Shown: positions 44,201-51,716, numbered from the stretch's first letter. The stretch: DNA of 64,000 nucleotides from Panopea generosa (GCA_029582155.1 CM055909.1:47370412-47434411); one strand, 5' to 3'. Numbers and translations are program-made. Notes: generated by a model from the sequence alone, not told the origin.

Positions 44201-45065
44201 CCGTTACACAGACCGGGAAATATGTTGTTCAGACGGGCAAAGCAGTTGGTATGTTGCAGTTTGAATATAATGTAGTTTTTAAAAACATTTTTCAGTTATT
44301 TTCATTATCTTCAGGTAGTGTTATAAGTTATCAAAATAGCCTTCCTCTCACCATGAGGTCATGCTCTCGACCCAAACGCTATATGTGTGAAAATTTGCCA
44401 GTTGCTTGCAAAGGGAGGATGATTATACTCGGACTAAGTTTTAAGTCTTCTTTCTCAACCAATGTTACTTGGTCATATATAGCCTGTAGTGTGTTTAAAG
44501 TTATATTTAATCTGATTTATCATCTCTGTCTCCTTTTATTGTGGTTTAATAGTATTGATAAATCAGTCATAAATAGTGAAATCAGATTAGCCCTGATACT
44601 GGTAATAGGTTCCTGGAAATGATATCAATTAGGAGTTTTGTATTTGAAAAGAATAACCGTTATAATAGTTAATATATTTTTAGAAGTGAAATTGTTATCA
44701 TTGCTGAGGTTCAAGACTAAAACCATGGATTATATTTGTATTCCAAGAATGAATTTCGAAACTAGAGTTATGTCTTGTCCTCATCAATATCCTCATCTCC
44801 ATTATTGTGATAATTGTTCAACACTATTCACAAGTTTGATAAGAGCACAATGACTTAAACATTTAAATATTGTGTGTGGTTCCCCAACCATTACATGTCA
44901 AGCTGTATGGATTTCTATTTTCTGCCTATAGGTGGCGCTTTAACGCAGGCAAAGTCGTCCCTGTCCTCCTGGTTCACCACACTGACAAGCGACTGGAAGA
45001 ACACGGACAAAGCACAGAACATGACCCACAATAACATAGACACAACAGCGAAAACAAACCTTTGA
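20132..45065 (+). CDS. AVL9: AVL9 homologue, complete coding region in 18 exons
   Basis: Joining 20132-20212, 24099-24219, 24924-25009, 25630-25701, 30622-30771, 32095-32184, 32617-32686, 33431-33545, 34330-34768, 36295-36832, 37298-37482, 38305-38439, 39333-39471, 40345-40425, 42277-42391, 43377-43430, 44160-44248 and 44932-45065 gives 2,694 nt, 897 residues plus stop, with every junction in phase. Motifs found in order are the AVL9 hallmarks VVIGFHHKKGCQ, YPPLIPGG, PDGAHNY, FHLP, CYRQI, QKSVCVLS, LITHAYF, FRHKI, LSLFPGMIEHGL, LPLAVFTKG, GATNILFRQ, TTADLRFAD, WLRAQF, AWKTTHNYRVW and VQTGKAVG. AVL9 is a DENN-related cytosolic or membrane-associated factor of late secretory traffic (yeast Avl9; vertebrate AVL9 in polarity and migration). 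Vertebrate AVL9 is about 650 residues. The extra length is mainly an acidic, Ser-rich linker in exons 9-10. The start is the first ATG in frame before the conserved first block. Confidence 0.95.
21107..22645. mobile_element. Non-autonomous DNA transposon, 1.54 kb, hAT-like ends
   Basis: Perfect 13-bp terminal inverted repeats CAGGGCTCAAACT / AGTTTGAGCCCTG flanked by the direct duplication AGTATA (21101-21106 and 22646-22651). CAG-GGCTCAAAC-type ends recall hAT elements, but those make 8-bp duplications, so the superfamily is uncertain. Inside are short AT-rich frames only, no transposase. The sub-terminal regions carry GGAGAAGCGACATCTCC on the left and CGCCGACGTCGCC on the right. It sits in AVL9 intron 1. 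Confidence 0.8.
22700..24060. other. AVL9 intron 1 remainder, no feature seen
   Basis: AT-rich single-copy-looking sequence. No exon, RNA gene or repeat family that I can identify. Confidence 0.4.
24099..24219 (+). CDS. AVL9: AVL9 exon 2
   Basis: Acceptor ATTTTCAG, donor GTTGGT. Encodes VEYSYPPLIPGGEVNSNEAP and on to PDGAHNYVK; ends in phase 1. Residues 28-68. Intron 1 before it is 3,886 bp and holds a 1.5-kb DNA transposon. Confidence 0.93.
24924..25009 (+). CDS. AVL9: AVL9 exon 3
   Basis: Acceptor ATACTTCAG, donor GTAAGT. Encodes DTIYFHLPAREGSHRTVYGV then ACYRQIDSN, residues 68-96, ending in phase 0. The donor's sixth base is also the first T of a SINE tail (see the SINE at 25015). Confidence 0.93.
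25015..25270 (-). mobile_element. SINE family C (copy 2), fused to AVL9 donor of exon 3
   Basis: The plus-strand TTGTTGTTGTATGGT begins at intron position +6 after GTAAG. The body continues with TTTTTCAGTCATCGCAACGG, GAGTATCATGCC and CTAGAACTATCCTCTAAATG. The tRNA-like head is lost or diverged after about 25265. Confidence 0.6.
25630..25701 (+). CDS. AVL9: AVL9 exon 4
   Basis: Acceptor TATTACAG, donor GTATGT. 24 codons: HLKNRTTDITRSTVQKSVCV then LSYL, residues 97-120, phase 0 at both ends. Confidence 0.93.
26580..26960 (+). mobile_element. Possible SINE with (CATT)n tail
   Basis: A non-coding segment ending TATGCCGTAAAACCCCATTC followed by ATTCATTCATT. The ending GTAAAACCCCATTC resembles the 3' end of SINE family A (GGCGTTAAACCCCGTT). 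The 5' limit is a guess. Confidence 0.4.
27000..28900. other. AVL9 intron 4, no feature seen
   Basis: AT-rich intron sequence. I see nothing coding and no confident repeat. Confidence 0.4.
28935..29878 (+). repeat. 70-bp minisatellite in AVL9 intron 4
   Basis: About 14 tandem units. Each contains TGACAAAATGCACAATTCTG, GATTGAAATGAATCATAATT, and GGCATTTCTTTACATACCGG. At least two units (near 29460 and 29725) are cut to 42 bp by loss of the same 28-bp block, which shows higher-order array evolution. The units are over 95 percent alike by eye. Inner units contain the palindrome TACCGGTA. Confidence 0.9.
29900..30600. other. AVL9 intron 4 end, no feature seen
   Basis: AT-rich, with poly-T runs. 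Nothing else supported. Confidence 0.4.
30622..30771 (+). CDS. AVL9: AVL9 exon 5
   Basis: Acceptor TTTTATTTAAG (AAG type), donor GTTAGT. 50 codons starting PLYGLIQAKLELITHAYFKE, ending LLDGGSQ, residues 121-170. As with exon 3, a SINE tail begins at intron position +5. Confidence 0.93.
30776..31072 (-). mobile_element. SINE family C (copy 3), fused to AVL9 donor of exon 5
   Basis: The most complete copy. The tail TTGTTGTTGTATGGTGTTA starts just after GTTAG of the donor. At the far end the minus strand reads CAATGGTCTAGTGGTAGAGC (A box) and CATGGGTTTGATACCC (B box). Directly beyond the head is ACAGGTGAGTTAC, resembling the CGCAGGTTAGTTG across the exon-intron junction, as a target duplication would. 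Confidence 0.75.
31255..31412 (+). mobile_element. SINE family F (copy 2)
   Basis: GTGGGTTTAATTTTCTGCC where a B box is expected, then TGTGGTGTCCTTGAGTGCAA and GACACTTTATCTGCC, the body also seen at 14880-15022 on the other strand. A diverged copy in AVL9 intron 5. Confidence 0.5.
31646..31900 (-). mobile_element. SINE family C (copy 4)
   Basis: TTGTTGTTGTATGGGGTTTT, CCTATCGCAACGTTG, CATGGTATGATGCC and AGAACTATCCTCTAAATGC, ending CTTCCACTAGAACCC. Same intron (5) and orientation as copy 3. Confidence 0.65.
32095..32184 (+). CDS. AVL9: AVL9 exon 6
   Basis: Acceptor CATTGTAG, donor GTATAT. 30 codons VYLGMNVKDLVQQFRHKIIL then IFKLILLERR, residues 171-200. Confidence 0.92.
32265..32450 (+). mobile_element. 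SINE family A (copy 1)
   Basis: CGGCTCGCTCCAAAGACTTG, GAAAGTTTCCAGCTACTTGC, CTGAGGTCTTC, AAAACTGGATATGCCATATA, AATGGCATTAAACCCCATT and a poly(A) tail. Matches 40991-41233 in order. In AVL9 intron 6. Confidence 0.7.
32617..32686 (+). CDS. AVL9: AVL9 exon 7
   Basis: Acceptor GATTTCAG, donor GTAACA. Encodes VLFTGAPVEDLGNALLSVLS then LFP, ending in phase 1, residues 201-223. Confidence 0.93.
33431..33545 (+). CDS. AVL9: AVL9 exon 8
   Basis: Acceptor TTTTACAG, donor GTATTC. Encodes (G)MIEHGLVECTTYGVHKHIS and on to EDFIEI, ending in phase 2, residues 224-262. The donor is chosen because it restores the frame into exon 9. The frame otherwise stays open for 13 more codons, so its exact position is slightly less certain. 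Confidence 0.85.
33640..33890 (+). mobile_element. SINE family B (copy 1)
   Basis: GGGTCGTGAGTTTGAATCCC (B box), CTCTGTGATGATTGATATAC, GATTCAAGTGGGAAAGTTAT, GCTCGAGTACTGGTTA, CCTCGATGGCATAAA, GCGCTAAATATTAAATCAAT and a (TCAA)n tail. In AVL9 intron 8. Confidence 0.7.
34330..34768 (+). CDS. AVL9: AVL9 exon 9 (acidic/Ser-rich linker)
   Basis: Acceptor TGTTCGCAG, donor GTGAGG. 146 full codons, residues 262-408, starting YSGDSPPELHLHCQVERSTS. Low-complexity, Ser/Asp/Glu/Asn-rich, predicted disordered, with DYYSSSSDKVSSESNEKL and two SHD repeats (DGSHDIAGSHDYSQQ). No counterpart of this length exists in the vertebrate protein as I know it. Confidence 0.88.
34800..35915. other. AVL9 intron 9, no feature seen
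   Basis: AT-rich, no gene-like frame and no repeat family identified. Confidence 0.4.
35918..35965 (+). mobile_element. Possible mariner-type terminal repeat
   Basis: TATACGAGGGGGAATCAGAA followed by AGTTTGTAGACTTCC resembles mariner ends (TA, then ACGAGGG and a ...AAAAAGT-like part). No second end or transposase was found, so this is weak. Confidence 0.25.
36295..36832 (+). CDS. AVL9: AVL9 exon 10 (acidic linker)
   Basis: Acceptor GTTTCCAG, donor GTTTGT. Residues 409-588, ending in phase 1. Rich in D/E/S with SIDLDEDYFGSVSERA and CFSWEDDKLSLAID, the latter resembling the short Ser-x-Trp-Glu motif in the linker of other AVL9 proteins. Confidence 0.88.
37298..37482 (+). CDS. AVL9: AVL9 exon 11
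   Basis: Acceptor CATTGAAG, donor GTGAGT. Residues 588-649: a basic segment (AAIKNRLSNAFSGIKRKSKS) and then the conserved DEYGLPLAVFTK that opens the C-terminal DENN-like half. Confidence 0.92.
38030..38235 (-). mobile_element. SINE family D (copy 1)
   Basis: On the plus strand TATAAACTTATTTTAGCTCA (reverse of the tail), TTTCCTGGGTAGCACTAG, GGGGATCAAACCTACAACC (reverse of a B box) and GTCCACAACACG. In AVL9 intron 11. Confidence 0.6.
38305..38439 (+). CDS. AVL9: AVL9 exon 12
   Basis: Acceptor CCTACAAG, donor GTAAGT. 45 codons GCVCFPYLSLQYFDLLNDVN on to GATNILFRQKRHLTDVVID, residues 650-694. Confidence 0.93.
38499..38679. mobile_element. Hairpin MITE family R (copy 1)
   Basis: Long terminal inverted repeats: TAAGGCAATTATAAATTAAT then TGCTAGATTATCATC on the left, matched by GATGATAATCTAGCAATTAA then TTTATGATGGCCTTA on the right. 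The interior has GGGAGGGCGGGAGGATTTTA and a G-rich run. In AVL9 intron 12. Confidence 0.8.
39020..39199. mobile_element. MITE with AGTCAAACCTGT ends
   Basis: The inverted ends TAGTCAAACCTGT and ACAGGTTTGACTGTA enclose about 150 bp with repeated internal phrases (CTTAAGCAGCC, TTTTAAGACAGGTGG, GTTGCTTAATACAGG, GTTTAAGACAAG). Non-coding. In AVL9 intron 12. Confidence 0.65.
39333..39471 (+). CDS. AVL9: AVL9 exon 13
   Basis: Acceptor GGTTTCAG, donor GTATGG. Encodes INESKIEIHDKELQKLLTLT then TADLRFADILVKAV and DDMYLDGT, ending in phase 1; residues 695-741. Confidence 0.93.
40142..40309. mobile_element. Hairpin MITE family R (copy 2)
   Basis: TAAGGCCATAATAAATTAAT and TGCTAGATTATCATCC at the left; GGATGATAATCTAGTAATTA and ATTTACAATTGCCTA at the right. 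In AVL9 intron 13. Confidence 0.8.
40345..40425 (+). CDS. AVL9: AVL9 exon 14
   Basis: Acceptor TTTTATAG, donor GTGATT. Encodes (E)WEGNDEWLRAQFRMYLES then MLATMLTE, residues 741-768, phase 1 in and out. Confidence 0.92.
40560..40665 (-). repeat. SINE family F fragment
   Basis: GGTCTTGCTCAAGGACACG then GATGTGACGGTAGATTGAAC: body and B-box region of family F, reversed and truncated. In AVL9 intron 14. Confidence 0.45.
40991..41233 (+). mobile_element. SINE family A (copy 2), full length
   Basis: A tRNA-Leu/Ser-like head: TGGCCGAGTGGTCTAGGGGG, then GATTCGAATCCAGC after a long variable arm. The body has GAAAGTTTCCAGTTACTTAA, CTGAGGTCTTCCTCC and AAAACTGGATATGCCATATA, and the tail is GGCGTTAAACCCCGTTCAAA. 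In AVL9 intron 14. Confidence 0.8.
41330..41495 (+). mobile_element. SINE family A (copy 3), headless
   Basis: GATTGCCAGTTACTTATGG, GAGGTCTTCCTCAACTAATA, CTGGATGTGCCATTTATAAC and GTGTTAAACCCTATAAAAAA. The head is missing or diverged. Confidence 0.6.
41761..41984. mobile_element. Hairpin MITE family R (copy 3)
   Basis: TAAGGCCATTATAAATTAAT on the left and GGATGATAATCTAGCAATTA, ending ATTATGGCATTA, on the right. The interior shares GGGAGGGCGGGAGGATTTTA with copy 1. A solo end (TAAGGCCATAATAAATT) follows at 42149. In AVL9 intron 14. Confidence 0.8.
42277..42391 (+). CDS. AVL9: AVL9 exon 15
   Basis: Acceptor TCACACAG, donor GTAGGT. Encodes DNKLVEDFGSTFMQAWKTTH then NYRVWSSSTHAAMKEVPT, ending in phase 2, residues 768-806. 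Confidence 0.92.
42556..42890 (-). mobile_element. SINE family B (copy 2), reversed
   Basis: Plus-strand order is the mirror of copy 1: GATTGATTGATTATTTAG, ATGCCATCGATAGCTAACAG, TTCCTGGAATACTGG, GATAACTTCCTCACTTGAAT, GGCGGGGATTCGAACTTACA. In AVL9 intron 15. The first 50 bases contain a second, partial tail. Confidence 0.65.
43377..43430 (+). CDS. AVL9: AVL9 exon 16
   Basis: Acceptor ATTTTCAG, donor GTAAGT. A 54-nt microexon encoding (G)HPCQGHLGMADIKVRLS, residues 806-824, phase 2 in and out. Confidence 0.92.
43915..44095 (-). mobile_element. SINE family D (copy 2)
   Basis: AAATTTATTTTACCTCAATT, CGCTTCCTAGGTAGAACCAG, GAAATCGAACCCACAACC in the mirror order of the family. In AVL9 intron 16. 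Confidence 0.55.
44160..44248 (+). CDS. AVL9: AVL9 exon 17
   Basis: Acceptor CATTTCAG, donor GTATGT. Encodes (H)TMHNTEGGKKINAAVTQTG then KYVVQTGKAV, residues 824-854, ending in phase 1. Confidence 0.93.
44325..44510 (+). repeat. SINE family A (copy 4), old
   Basis: CTTCCTCTCACCATGAGGTC, GAAAATTTGCCAGTTGCTTG and GTCTTCTTTCTCAACCAATG follow the family order with much divergence. In AVL9 intron 17. Confidence 0.45.
44932..45065 (+). CDS. AVL9: AVL9 exon 18, terminal
   Basis: Acceptor TGCCTATAG, stop TGA at 45063-45065. Encodes GGALTQAKSSLSSWFTTLTS and a polar Asn/Thr-rich tail ending KTNL, residues 854-897. A 3' UTR may extend to an AATAAA at 46393, but I cannot fix the transcript end. Confidence 0.93.
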
Positions 45066-45099
45066 TAAATTAACAAAATGAATTTTCCAAGTCTTATTT

Positions 45100-45290
45100 T
45101 AGTTTATACTAATTTATTTTAGCTTGGTTGCTCTTATCAACCACTCTTGAATCTGCTACCTGGGTAAAATTAGGACTTAGCGGTGTTTTTATTAAGGGCA
45201 TTGAATCAAGCAGGGGATTGAACCTGCAACCACTGGTACATGTATGAGCAGCCAATAGTTTATCCGCTACAATACCACCTTACGGCTATT
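45100..45290 (-). mobile_element. SINE family D (copy 3), in the AVL9 3' flank
   Basis: TACTAATTTATTTTAGCTTG (reverse of the tail), CTGCTACCTGGGTAAAATTA, GGGGATTGAACCTGCAACC. It begins 40 bp after the AVL9 stop codon and so is probably in the 3' UTR. Confidence 0.6.
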
Positions 45291-45559
45291 TGTACATTTA
45301 GTATGTTGTCAATTTATCACTGTTTCAAAAATATGCTAGACTAGTATTGAGTCTCGTAAACAGTTTATTTAATATCTTGGATCTTTAAAACTTAAACTGT
45401 TTATGTTTATGTGGGCATTAAAGTTTGTGTCACTTAATTTTGTACGTATTTCTGCACGATTTAATGTTATACACGTAATTACACACTTACAAGAACTTAC
45501 ATAGAGAAGGAAAAGCAACTGATTGAGATGTAATGTTATTTTTGTCTCCTTCCCCCTCC

Positions 45560-45662
45560 ATTCTCTTTATCACCACCTCCATTCCCCCTCTTTATGACCC
45601 CTTCCTCTTGACCCCCTCCTCTCTCTCCTCTTTCTCTCTCTCTCTCTCCTCTCTCTCTCTCT
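45560..45662 (+). repeat. CT-rich microsatellite
   Basis: Polypyrimidine tract with CCCCTCC-type interruptions ending in (CT)n. Gives Arg/Glu/Gly-rich false frames on the minus strand. Confidence 0.8.
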
Positions 45663-45720
45663 AAAAGACTAGTATATATATAATGAATTAATTTTTTTCG
45701 AATGTGGTGAGATGCAAGCA

Positions 45721-45908
45721 CTGGCGGTAGTCCAGTTGATAGAGTGTTGGCCGCTCACGCCAGATGTTGCGGTTTCGATCCCCCGGTCGACCTGATGCCT
45801 CTCATAAAACAACACTCAGTACTGGTTTTACCCAGGAAGTGGACTGGAGAGCGGTTCATATAAGCTCTGAGCTTTTATCGCAATCAAGCTAAAATGAATA
45901 AGTATAAA
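45721..45908 (+). mobile_element. SINE family D (copy 4), full length
   Basis: Head with CCAGTTGATAGAGTGTTGG (A box) and GCGGTTTCGATCCCCC (B box), then TACTGGTTTTACCCAGGAAG, GAGAGCGGTTCATATAAGC and the tail CAAGCTAAAATGAATAAGTA. Confidence 0.7.
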
Positions 45909-46082
45909 CTAAGCACTGGCCACGAGTTTTAGTAACATCTCAACTTGAGATTTACCTCAGTTCAAATTTTTTAAATGATATAATGTCTTTAATAGTGATA
46001 ATTTTGCTTGTTCTCCTCTAGCAACAAGTAAACATTTGTTATGGCTTGAATTCTTTGTGGTCATTTAGTGTGTAATAAGTTT

Positions 46083-46247
46083 TATACTGGTCATACCTAA
46101 TATCGTGAGTCTAAAAAAATTTCAACCATGTAAAGAATGGCATTGATAATAAACAGTAATAAGGTTACTTGAGTATGCTGAGTAATAAACAGTTGCCGAT
46201 ACGAAATGCAAATAAATGCCGACGCTAACATAAGTTTGAGCTTTGCG
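46083..46247 (-). repeat. Dispersed repeat family X (copy 2), inverted
   Basis: Mirror image of 51717-51882: ATACTGGTCATACCTAATAT, CATTGATAATAAACAGTAAT, GAGTAATAAACAGTTGCCGA, CCGACGCTAACATAAG and GAGCTTTGCG. The two copies lie 5.5 kb apart in opposite directions. Confidence 0.7.
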
Positions 46248-46416
46248 GTGTTAAATGTCTTGAGGTGTTAGGTGAAACTGACCCCAGGTTTACACCTCGT
46301 ACACAAACAGAGTTGATATATATTTAAGGAATGAACTGTTGAATGTCATGAGATACAAAGTACTTTAAAATTTGTATATGTTGTACATGTTCAATAAATT
46401 AAGTTATTCCCTGTAT

Positions 46417-46592
46417 TAGGCCATAATAAACTAATTGCTAGATTATCATCCCCGCCTGCCACCTAACTTTCATGCTGCCCCAACCCTTTTTATTTTCATA
46501 AAAAAAAAAACATCAAACATTTTAAAGATAACAATAAAAAAATAAAATCCTCCCACCCTCCCAGTTTTTAAGAAAAATTTGGATGATAATCT
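46417..46592. mobile_element. Hairpin MITE family R (copy 4), right end truncated
   Basis: TTAGGCCATAATAAACTAAT and TGCTAGATTATCATCCCC at the left; CCTCCCACCCTCCCAGTTTT inside (the complement of the family's G-rich part); ends at GGATGATAATCT. It lies 1.35 kb after the AVL9 stop codon. Confidence 0.75.
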
Positions 46593-46599
46593 CCATATC

Positions 46600-47765
46600 T
46601 ACTTCTTAAATTAAAAAATATTGTTTGTATCCCTCAAGTGTTTGTTTTAAATTGTCAATGGAACAGCAGAATTTATCCATTTTGTATAACTACTACTACA
46701 TATTAAGTTATCTTGTTTGTGGCTATATATGTTCGGTCATGATAAAGAGCCATAAATATATTGTAAGTAAGCCAAACAAATTAGTTGTGTCATTTATTTA
46801 ATGTTCACTTGTTAAAATAGGTACAAGATGTGAAAAGATCAATCAGTATAGTTTATATTGTGCATTGTCATAATGCAGTGTTTCCTTGCATACCGTATAA
46901 GCATATCTGCATTTTTACTTGGCCGTAATTCTATCTCACATTAAGAGTCGTGCTGTGACATCGGAACCATTTATGACATGGCATATAAAGATATATGACG
47001 CAACTTATTTCATTTGATGTCTTAAAAGCAATCATGGTAGAAAATAAAGGAATTATAAAAATTAAATATTCAATGTGTTTGTTATGCCAGAAAAAGAATA
47101 ATTTTTTTGTTTTTTTTATTTGGATAGAAAATTCTGTACTTTGGGATAACAGTTTATACACAGAGCCCCGTTACCATCAGTTATTCCTTGGGCAGAATTT
47201 TCTTCTCGAACCTCAAGTCCTTGTAAAAATCTTTTATTAAGTTGAGAGTTCAATGCAAAAGCGATGTGTTCACTTGATATATATATATATATAAGTTTGT
47301 TTTTTCTTCTTTTAATCTCATTGGTCGAGAAGTCTTGTTGCACGTGATCAGAGTCGACACTTTAAAAAAAAATGGCAAAATTTATTTGGCTCAAATATTT
47401 CTCATTTTTTCCAGTATGATGATTAAAGATGAGTTAAAATATCTCTCTTAAAGTTTACGAATACATTAATTCATAGAAATTGAATTTAGCTGTATAATAA
47501 ATAAGGAAGATATCCCAGTTTAGCTTTCAACCCTTCATATATACATGCTCATATATTATATGTTTACATGTGAATTTGTGTTGCTTTATCAATCTAAACT
47601 GGTTCATGTATTTAAAGAAAAGAAATTGTTACTAATCATATAAATATATTTAGTTTTTGTTATTTTATTATATTCATATAAAGAGAAGTATAGTTAATAC
47701 ATTTTGTTTATTTTGTTAATTTATTGGGATATTGTGTCCTTAAACTTCTTTATTTAAATATTTCC
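46600..47765. other. Intergenic, no feature seen
   Basis: AT-rich DNA with an (AT)n tract near 47277. No gene-like frame. Confidence 0.4.
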
Positions 47766-47770
47766 GTTGA

Positions 47771-48042
47771 GCCCGGTTAGCTCAGTCGGTAGTGAGTCTG
47801 ACTGAATCCAGGGGTCATGAGTTTGAGTCCCTACACGACCAGTCTCTGTGATGATTGATATATAACATTGCATCTCATTATCATTTATCTCTCACCGCTG
47901 ATTCAAGTGGGAAAGTTATCTGTTAAACGCGGAGATGGGATTGCTCGAGTAGTGGTTAACCTTCCAGGATCCCAGGAAAGAGTGGTTAGGTTAACGCTGG
48001 TCTATTAACCCTTGATGGCATAATTAAGACACTTAATATTCA
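47771..48042 (+). mobile_element. SINE family B (copy 3), full length
   Basis: Head GCCCGGTTAGCTCAGTCGG (A box) and GTCATGAGTTTGAGTCCC (B box). Body CTCTGTGATGATTGATATAT, GATTCAAGTGGGAAAGTTAT, TCCAGGATCCCAGGAAAGAG, and CCCTTGATGGCATAATT. The head looks Lys/Asn-like. Confidence 0.75.
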
Positions 48043-48099
48043 ATAATATTTATATATATATTTGAAATATTTGATTCTAGTTGTTATTGATAAAAAATA

Positions 48100-49140
48100 T
48101 TTAAAAGATATTTAAGGTCTTGTCTATGAATATATTCAATGTTGACAAATTGACAAAGATTTATTTAGTTAAAACAATTTTTATATACCAAATAGGATGA
48201 GTATGGTCTTATTTACAAACGTAGACATATGAACATTAAACTGCAGTGGTGTCCACATAGCATTAAGAAAAAAAGTGTAATAAACATAATAAAGGAATTA
48301 AATTTTTATTTGATGTTCATTTTATGAGAACTTAACTTTTCATGTAAATAACATTTGTTTAATCAAGAAATTATATAGAGAAGGAAAGGCAACTGATTGA
48401 TTTTTGTGACTCTCGCATATTCACGCAAAATCTCGCAATATCTTGTTTTCAATTATACTAACTTCCATTCATCTCAGGAACACAAATCAAAATTCTAACA
48501 TTGCTGAATGCAATTCTCATCAAAACTATACCATTCCCAGCAATTCGTGTTTAAAATTGTTAAAGTACTTCTGATTAAAAAATGTGTATACTGCAGTTAA
48601 ATTAACAATAAATTACGAACAATTTTACTTCATACCTCAATATCTTAAATTCAAAATCATTTTTTTGTGATCGAAACAATTTAAGAATTAAATACAACTT
48701 AAATTTTATGAACAAGAAATCAGTTGCCTGTAAATTATGAATGATTATTTACCAATAATTAATCCTTCGTGTGCTATTTTATCAACATTTAGTTAGGAGA
48801 TGCATGTTCTTGGTTGAATGCATTTGTACAAACCATGTTCGAAAAAAAACACCCCAAAAAGAAGTACTGAAAATTAAATTATTGTCATGTCGCTATGATT
48901 TATTTCTACAAATTTATGAAATTAAAAGCATGATTGAATTATTTAAGTACAAAAATATGAATTTGCAGTAGTCGAGACCTTAAATACCTTAAGTGGGAAT
49001 GTGTAACTAACTTACTGCTTCAAGTGTTGAATCCTATGCAATGTTTCTTTGGATAAAACTTTTATTATTTATTGTACATCTCTATGTGCTTTACATGTTA
49101 AATAAAAATTAAAGATGAAAAACACTTATAACTGTTTCTT
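48100..49140. other. Intergenic, no feature seen
   Basis: Very AT-rich. No gene, RNA or repeat family identified. Confidence 0.4.
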
Positions 49141-49149
49141 TTATATATT

Positions 49150-49402
49150 GTCAGTCTATGGGTCGTGAGTTCGAATCCCCACTCGGCCACAATCTCCGTG
49201 ATGTTTGAAATACGACATTGCGTCTTATTATCATTCATCACTCACTGCTGATTCAAGTGGGGAAGTTATCAGTTACTTACGGACATGGGGTGTGCTTGTG
49301 TACTGGTTAAACTTCCAGGATCCCAGGAAAAAGTGGTTAGGTTAACTTATCGTCTGTTAGACCTCGATGACGTAAACATGACGCTAAATATTAAACCAAC
49401 CA
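49150..49402 (+). mobile_element. SINE family B (copy 4)
   Basis: GGGTCGTGAGTTCGAATCCC, GATTCAAGTGGGGAAGTTAT, TCCAGGATCCCAGGAAAAAG, GACGCTAAATATTAAACCAA. The A-box half is absent. Confidence 0.7.
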
Positions 49403-49409
49403 TTTTTAT

Positions 49410-51710
49410 GTATTTGTACATTCGAAATTGTTGTATTATTTGTGGAACTAATCTACAAATCAGTCGCCCAGTGAAATTTGACAGTTTCCTGAACAAGCAT
49501 TACGGTTATGTACAGAGTTGATAAAAAAGGCCGGTAGTAACAATTTAAACTAGTACTGTATTACAAGTACTGCCAGAAGCAAGAACTATTGCAGGTACTT
49601 CTGATTCCAGTAGAGCGATGTTGGCACTTATGGGTGTCTTGTTATTAATAAAGAATCAAGAAAAAAATGAATCTGATATATAACATACTAACATAGTGCT
49701 GTCAACCTTTGTTGTAACAAAACTGTATAGTTTCTTCCAACGTTCGTTTTCCAAGCCTCGCAACTCTGTTCCGTGTGAAATGACGGTAAAATGGAACTTA
49801 ATAGACAACTGAACGCCGTAGTTTAAAGTATTTTTATTTGAAAGTTTTACATTGATTATACTGTGACAACCTGGCAAGCAAGATGTACATTTGACATGAA
49901 TATGATTAGTATTGATTGTACGTAGTTGCCATAGGTGAAAAATTACGAACACAACTTTCGTCAATGATGCAAAAAATCAAAGGATATATATATATATACT
50001 GAGCGGAAGAGCTAACCCGCCAAATTTGTATTTTCAAGATCTTCGTCAAAATATAGAATAGCGCTTTTGAAGTTTGTATATGACATTAACAAATTAATTA
50101 TGTTTACATAGCCTAAATGTTCGTCCTTATTAAAGTCTAAATTGCATGAAAATAGTTCTGATATTTTTCTAGAAAAAAAAAATAAAATGTCAGGTGGCGG
50201 GTTTGCCGTTCGGTTCATTATATATAACATGGAAAGCATTAAAACTTGCATTTTAGCTAGTTAAACACAGTATACGTAGCAATGGACCCCTAAAGTCAAT
50301 GTGAGCAAATATTTGAGAATATGATTAAAAACAACAACAAATAAGCATACATCCATCTACATTTCATTTCCTAATTCCGAATTCGTCCACATTTATACGA
50401 AACGCCCGTACATAACGTTCATATTACTGCATTAAACATTTTGATTACTGGGACATAATCACTTTCAGCAAGGGTGAAGTCTTAATGAAAACCAGTTAAC
50501 AATAAATTTAAATTATATGGTAATATGTCTTGGTTGTAATAAATGGAACAGTTATTCAAATTTGTTAAATTCTAAATTGATATATGCAAAATATTTCATT
50601 TACAAAAAACAAATATGCAAAAACAATTCTCATATTGATTAATTTTAAAAAAATTTAAAATTCATAGAAAATATAGAAAAAATAAAAGCAACAGCAAAAC
50701 TTGGACAACATACCGACACATGGGACAAATTACAACTAAATTATAGATATCAACAAACTGATTTCAGATTTGGAGTGTTAATTTCTTCTCTTTTTCTTAA
50801 CCATCCTACTCTTATTTACTACTCTTTCTTTACACTCTATTTAAACTTATTTTTCATTTTATGCATAAAAATATTTATTATTAATATAACACATTGTGGC
50901 ATTGTTTCATTAAAAGAAAGTAAATATATTAGTAGAATGCAAAACAAACACATAATTATTATGTTGTTTGTTTGTTTTGTTTCTTGTGTGTTTTTGCTTT
51001 GTTTTTTTCATAACTTTAGAAAGTAATTTCATTATTGTGAACAATTTCAATATTCATTGTTAGAATATATAAAAATAGTCTGAATGTACTTGTTAATATA
51101 AAAGTTGTAAATCCCAACATGTCAGTATAGTATGATAGTTTACTCTAATCTTCTTCTATTATGTTTTGGACAATGTGTTGCTTTGTACATATATGTATGT
51201 GTATAATGAGAAATACAATATTAAAAGAGAGAAAAAAGGGGTGAAGTCTGTAGCAAACATTGCCACTTTTATAAGTTGCCAATTCTTTGTTACGAAATCA
51301 GGTAAACTAAGAGTAATTTCATGTATTGAAGGTCAGGGGTTACATGTTTGACGCATTCCTTGATCACGTCTTTTCATATACAGATTAACCTGAAAATGTT
51401 ACTTCCGCTATTGGGGCTCTGCGTTATTTTACTCCGTGTGGCAAGAAGCATTGTAGAGATTATTAAAGTAAACATTCAACATCATTCAATATAATTACAT
51501 CACACACATCACACACATCACATAATTACATCACACTTTTACAACATATTTAAAAGTTGAAGCAATACGGTGTGTTTTTTGAAAGACAAAGTGATTTTGT
51601 ATGCTGGTATATTGAAATATAACACAGCAATGTGTAACGGTGTATCCCTTGTATACCTAATACCGCGATATATCTATTACCGTTAATGCCAGTATGATAA
51701 CAATATCCTA
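49410..51710. other. Intergenic, no gene supported
   Basis: Open frames of 79-102 codons on the minus strand (49656-49964, 50012-50251) lack motifs or splice context. A short (ACATC)n-like tract lies at 51498-51535. Otherwise plain AT-rich DNA. Confidence 0.35.
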
Positions 51711-51716
51711 GACATG

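Noticed and set aside
44125..44622. 165-codon plus-strand frame read as one protein
   Set aside because: Only 44160-44248 is an AVL9 exon; the rest is intron containing an old SINE A copy.
45536..45721. Arg/Glu/Gly-rich minus-strand frame
   Set aside because: Translation of a CT-rich microsatellite.
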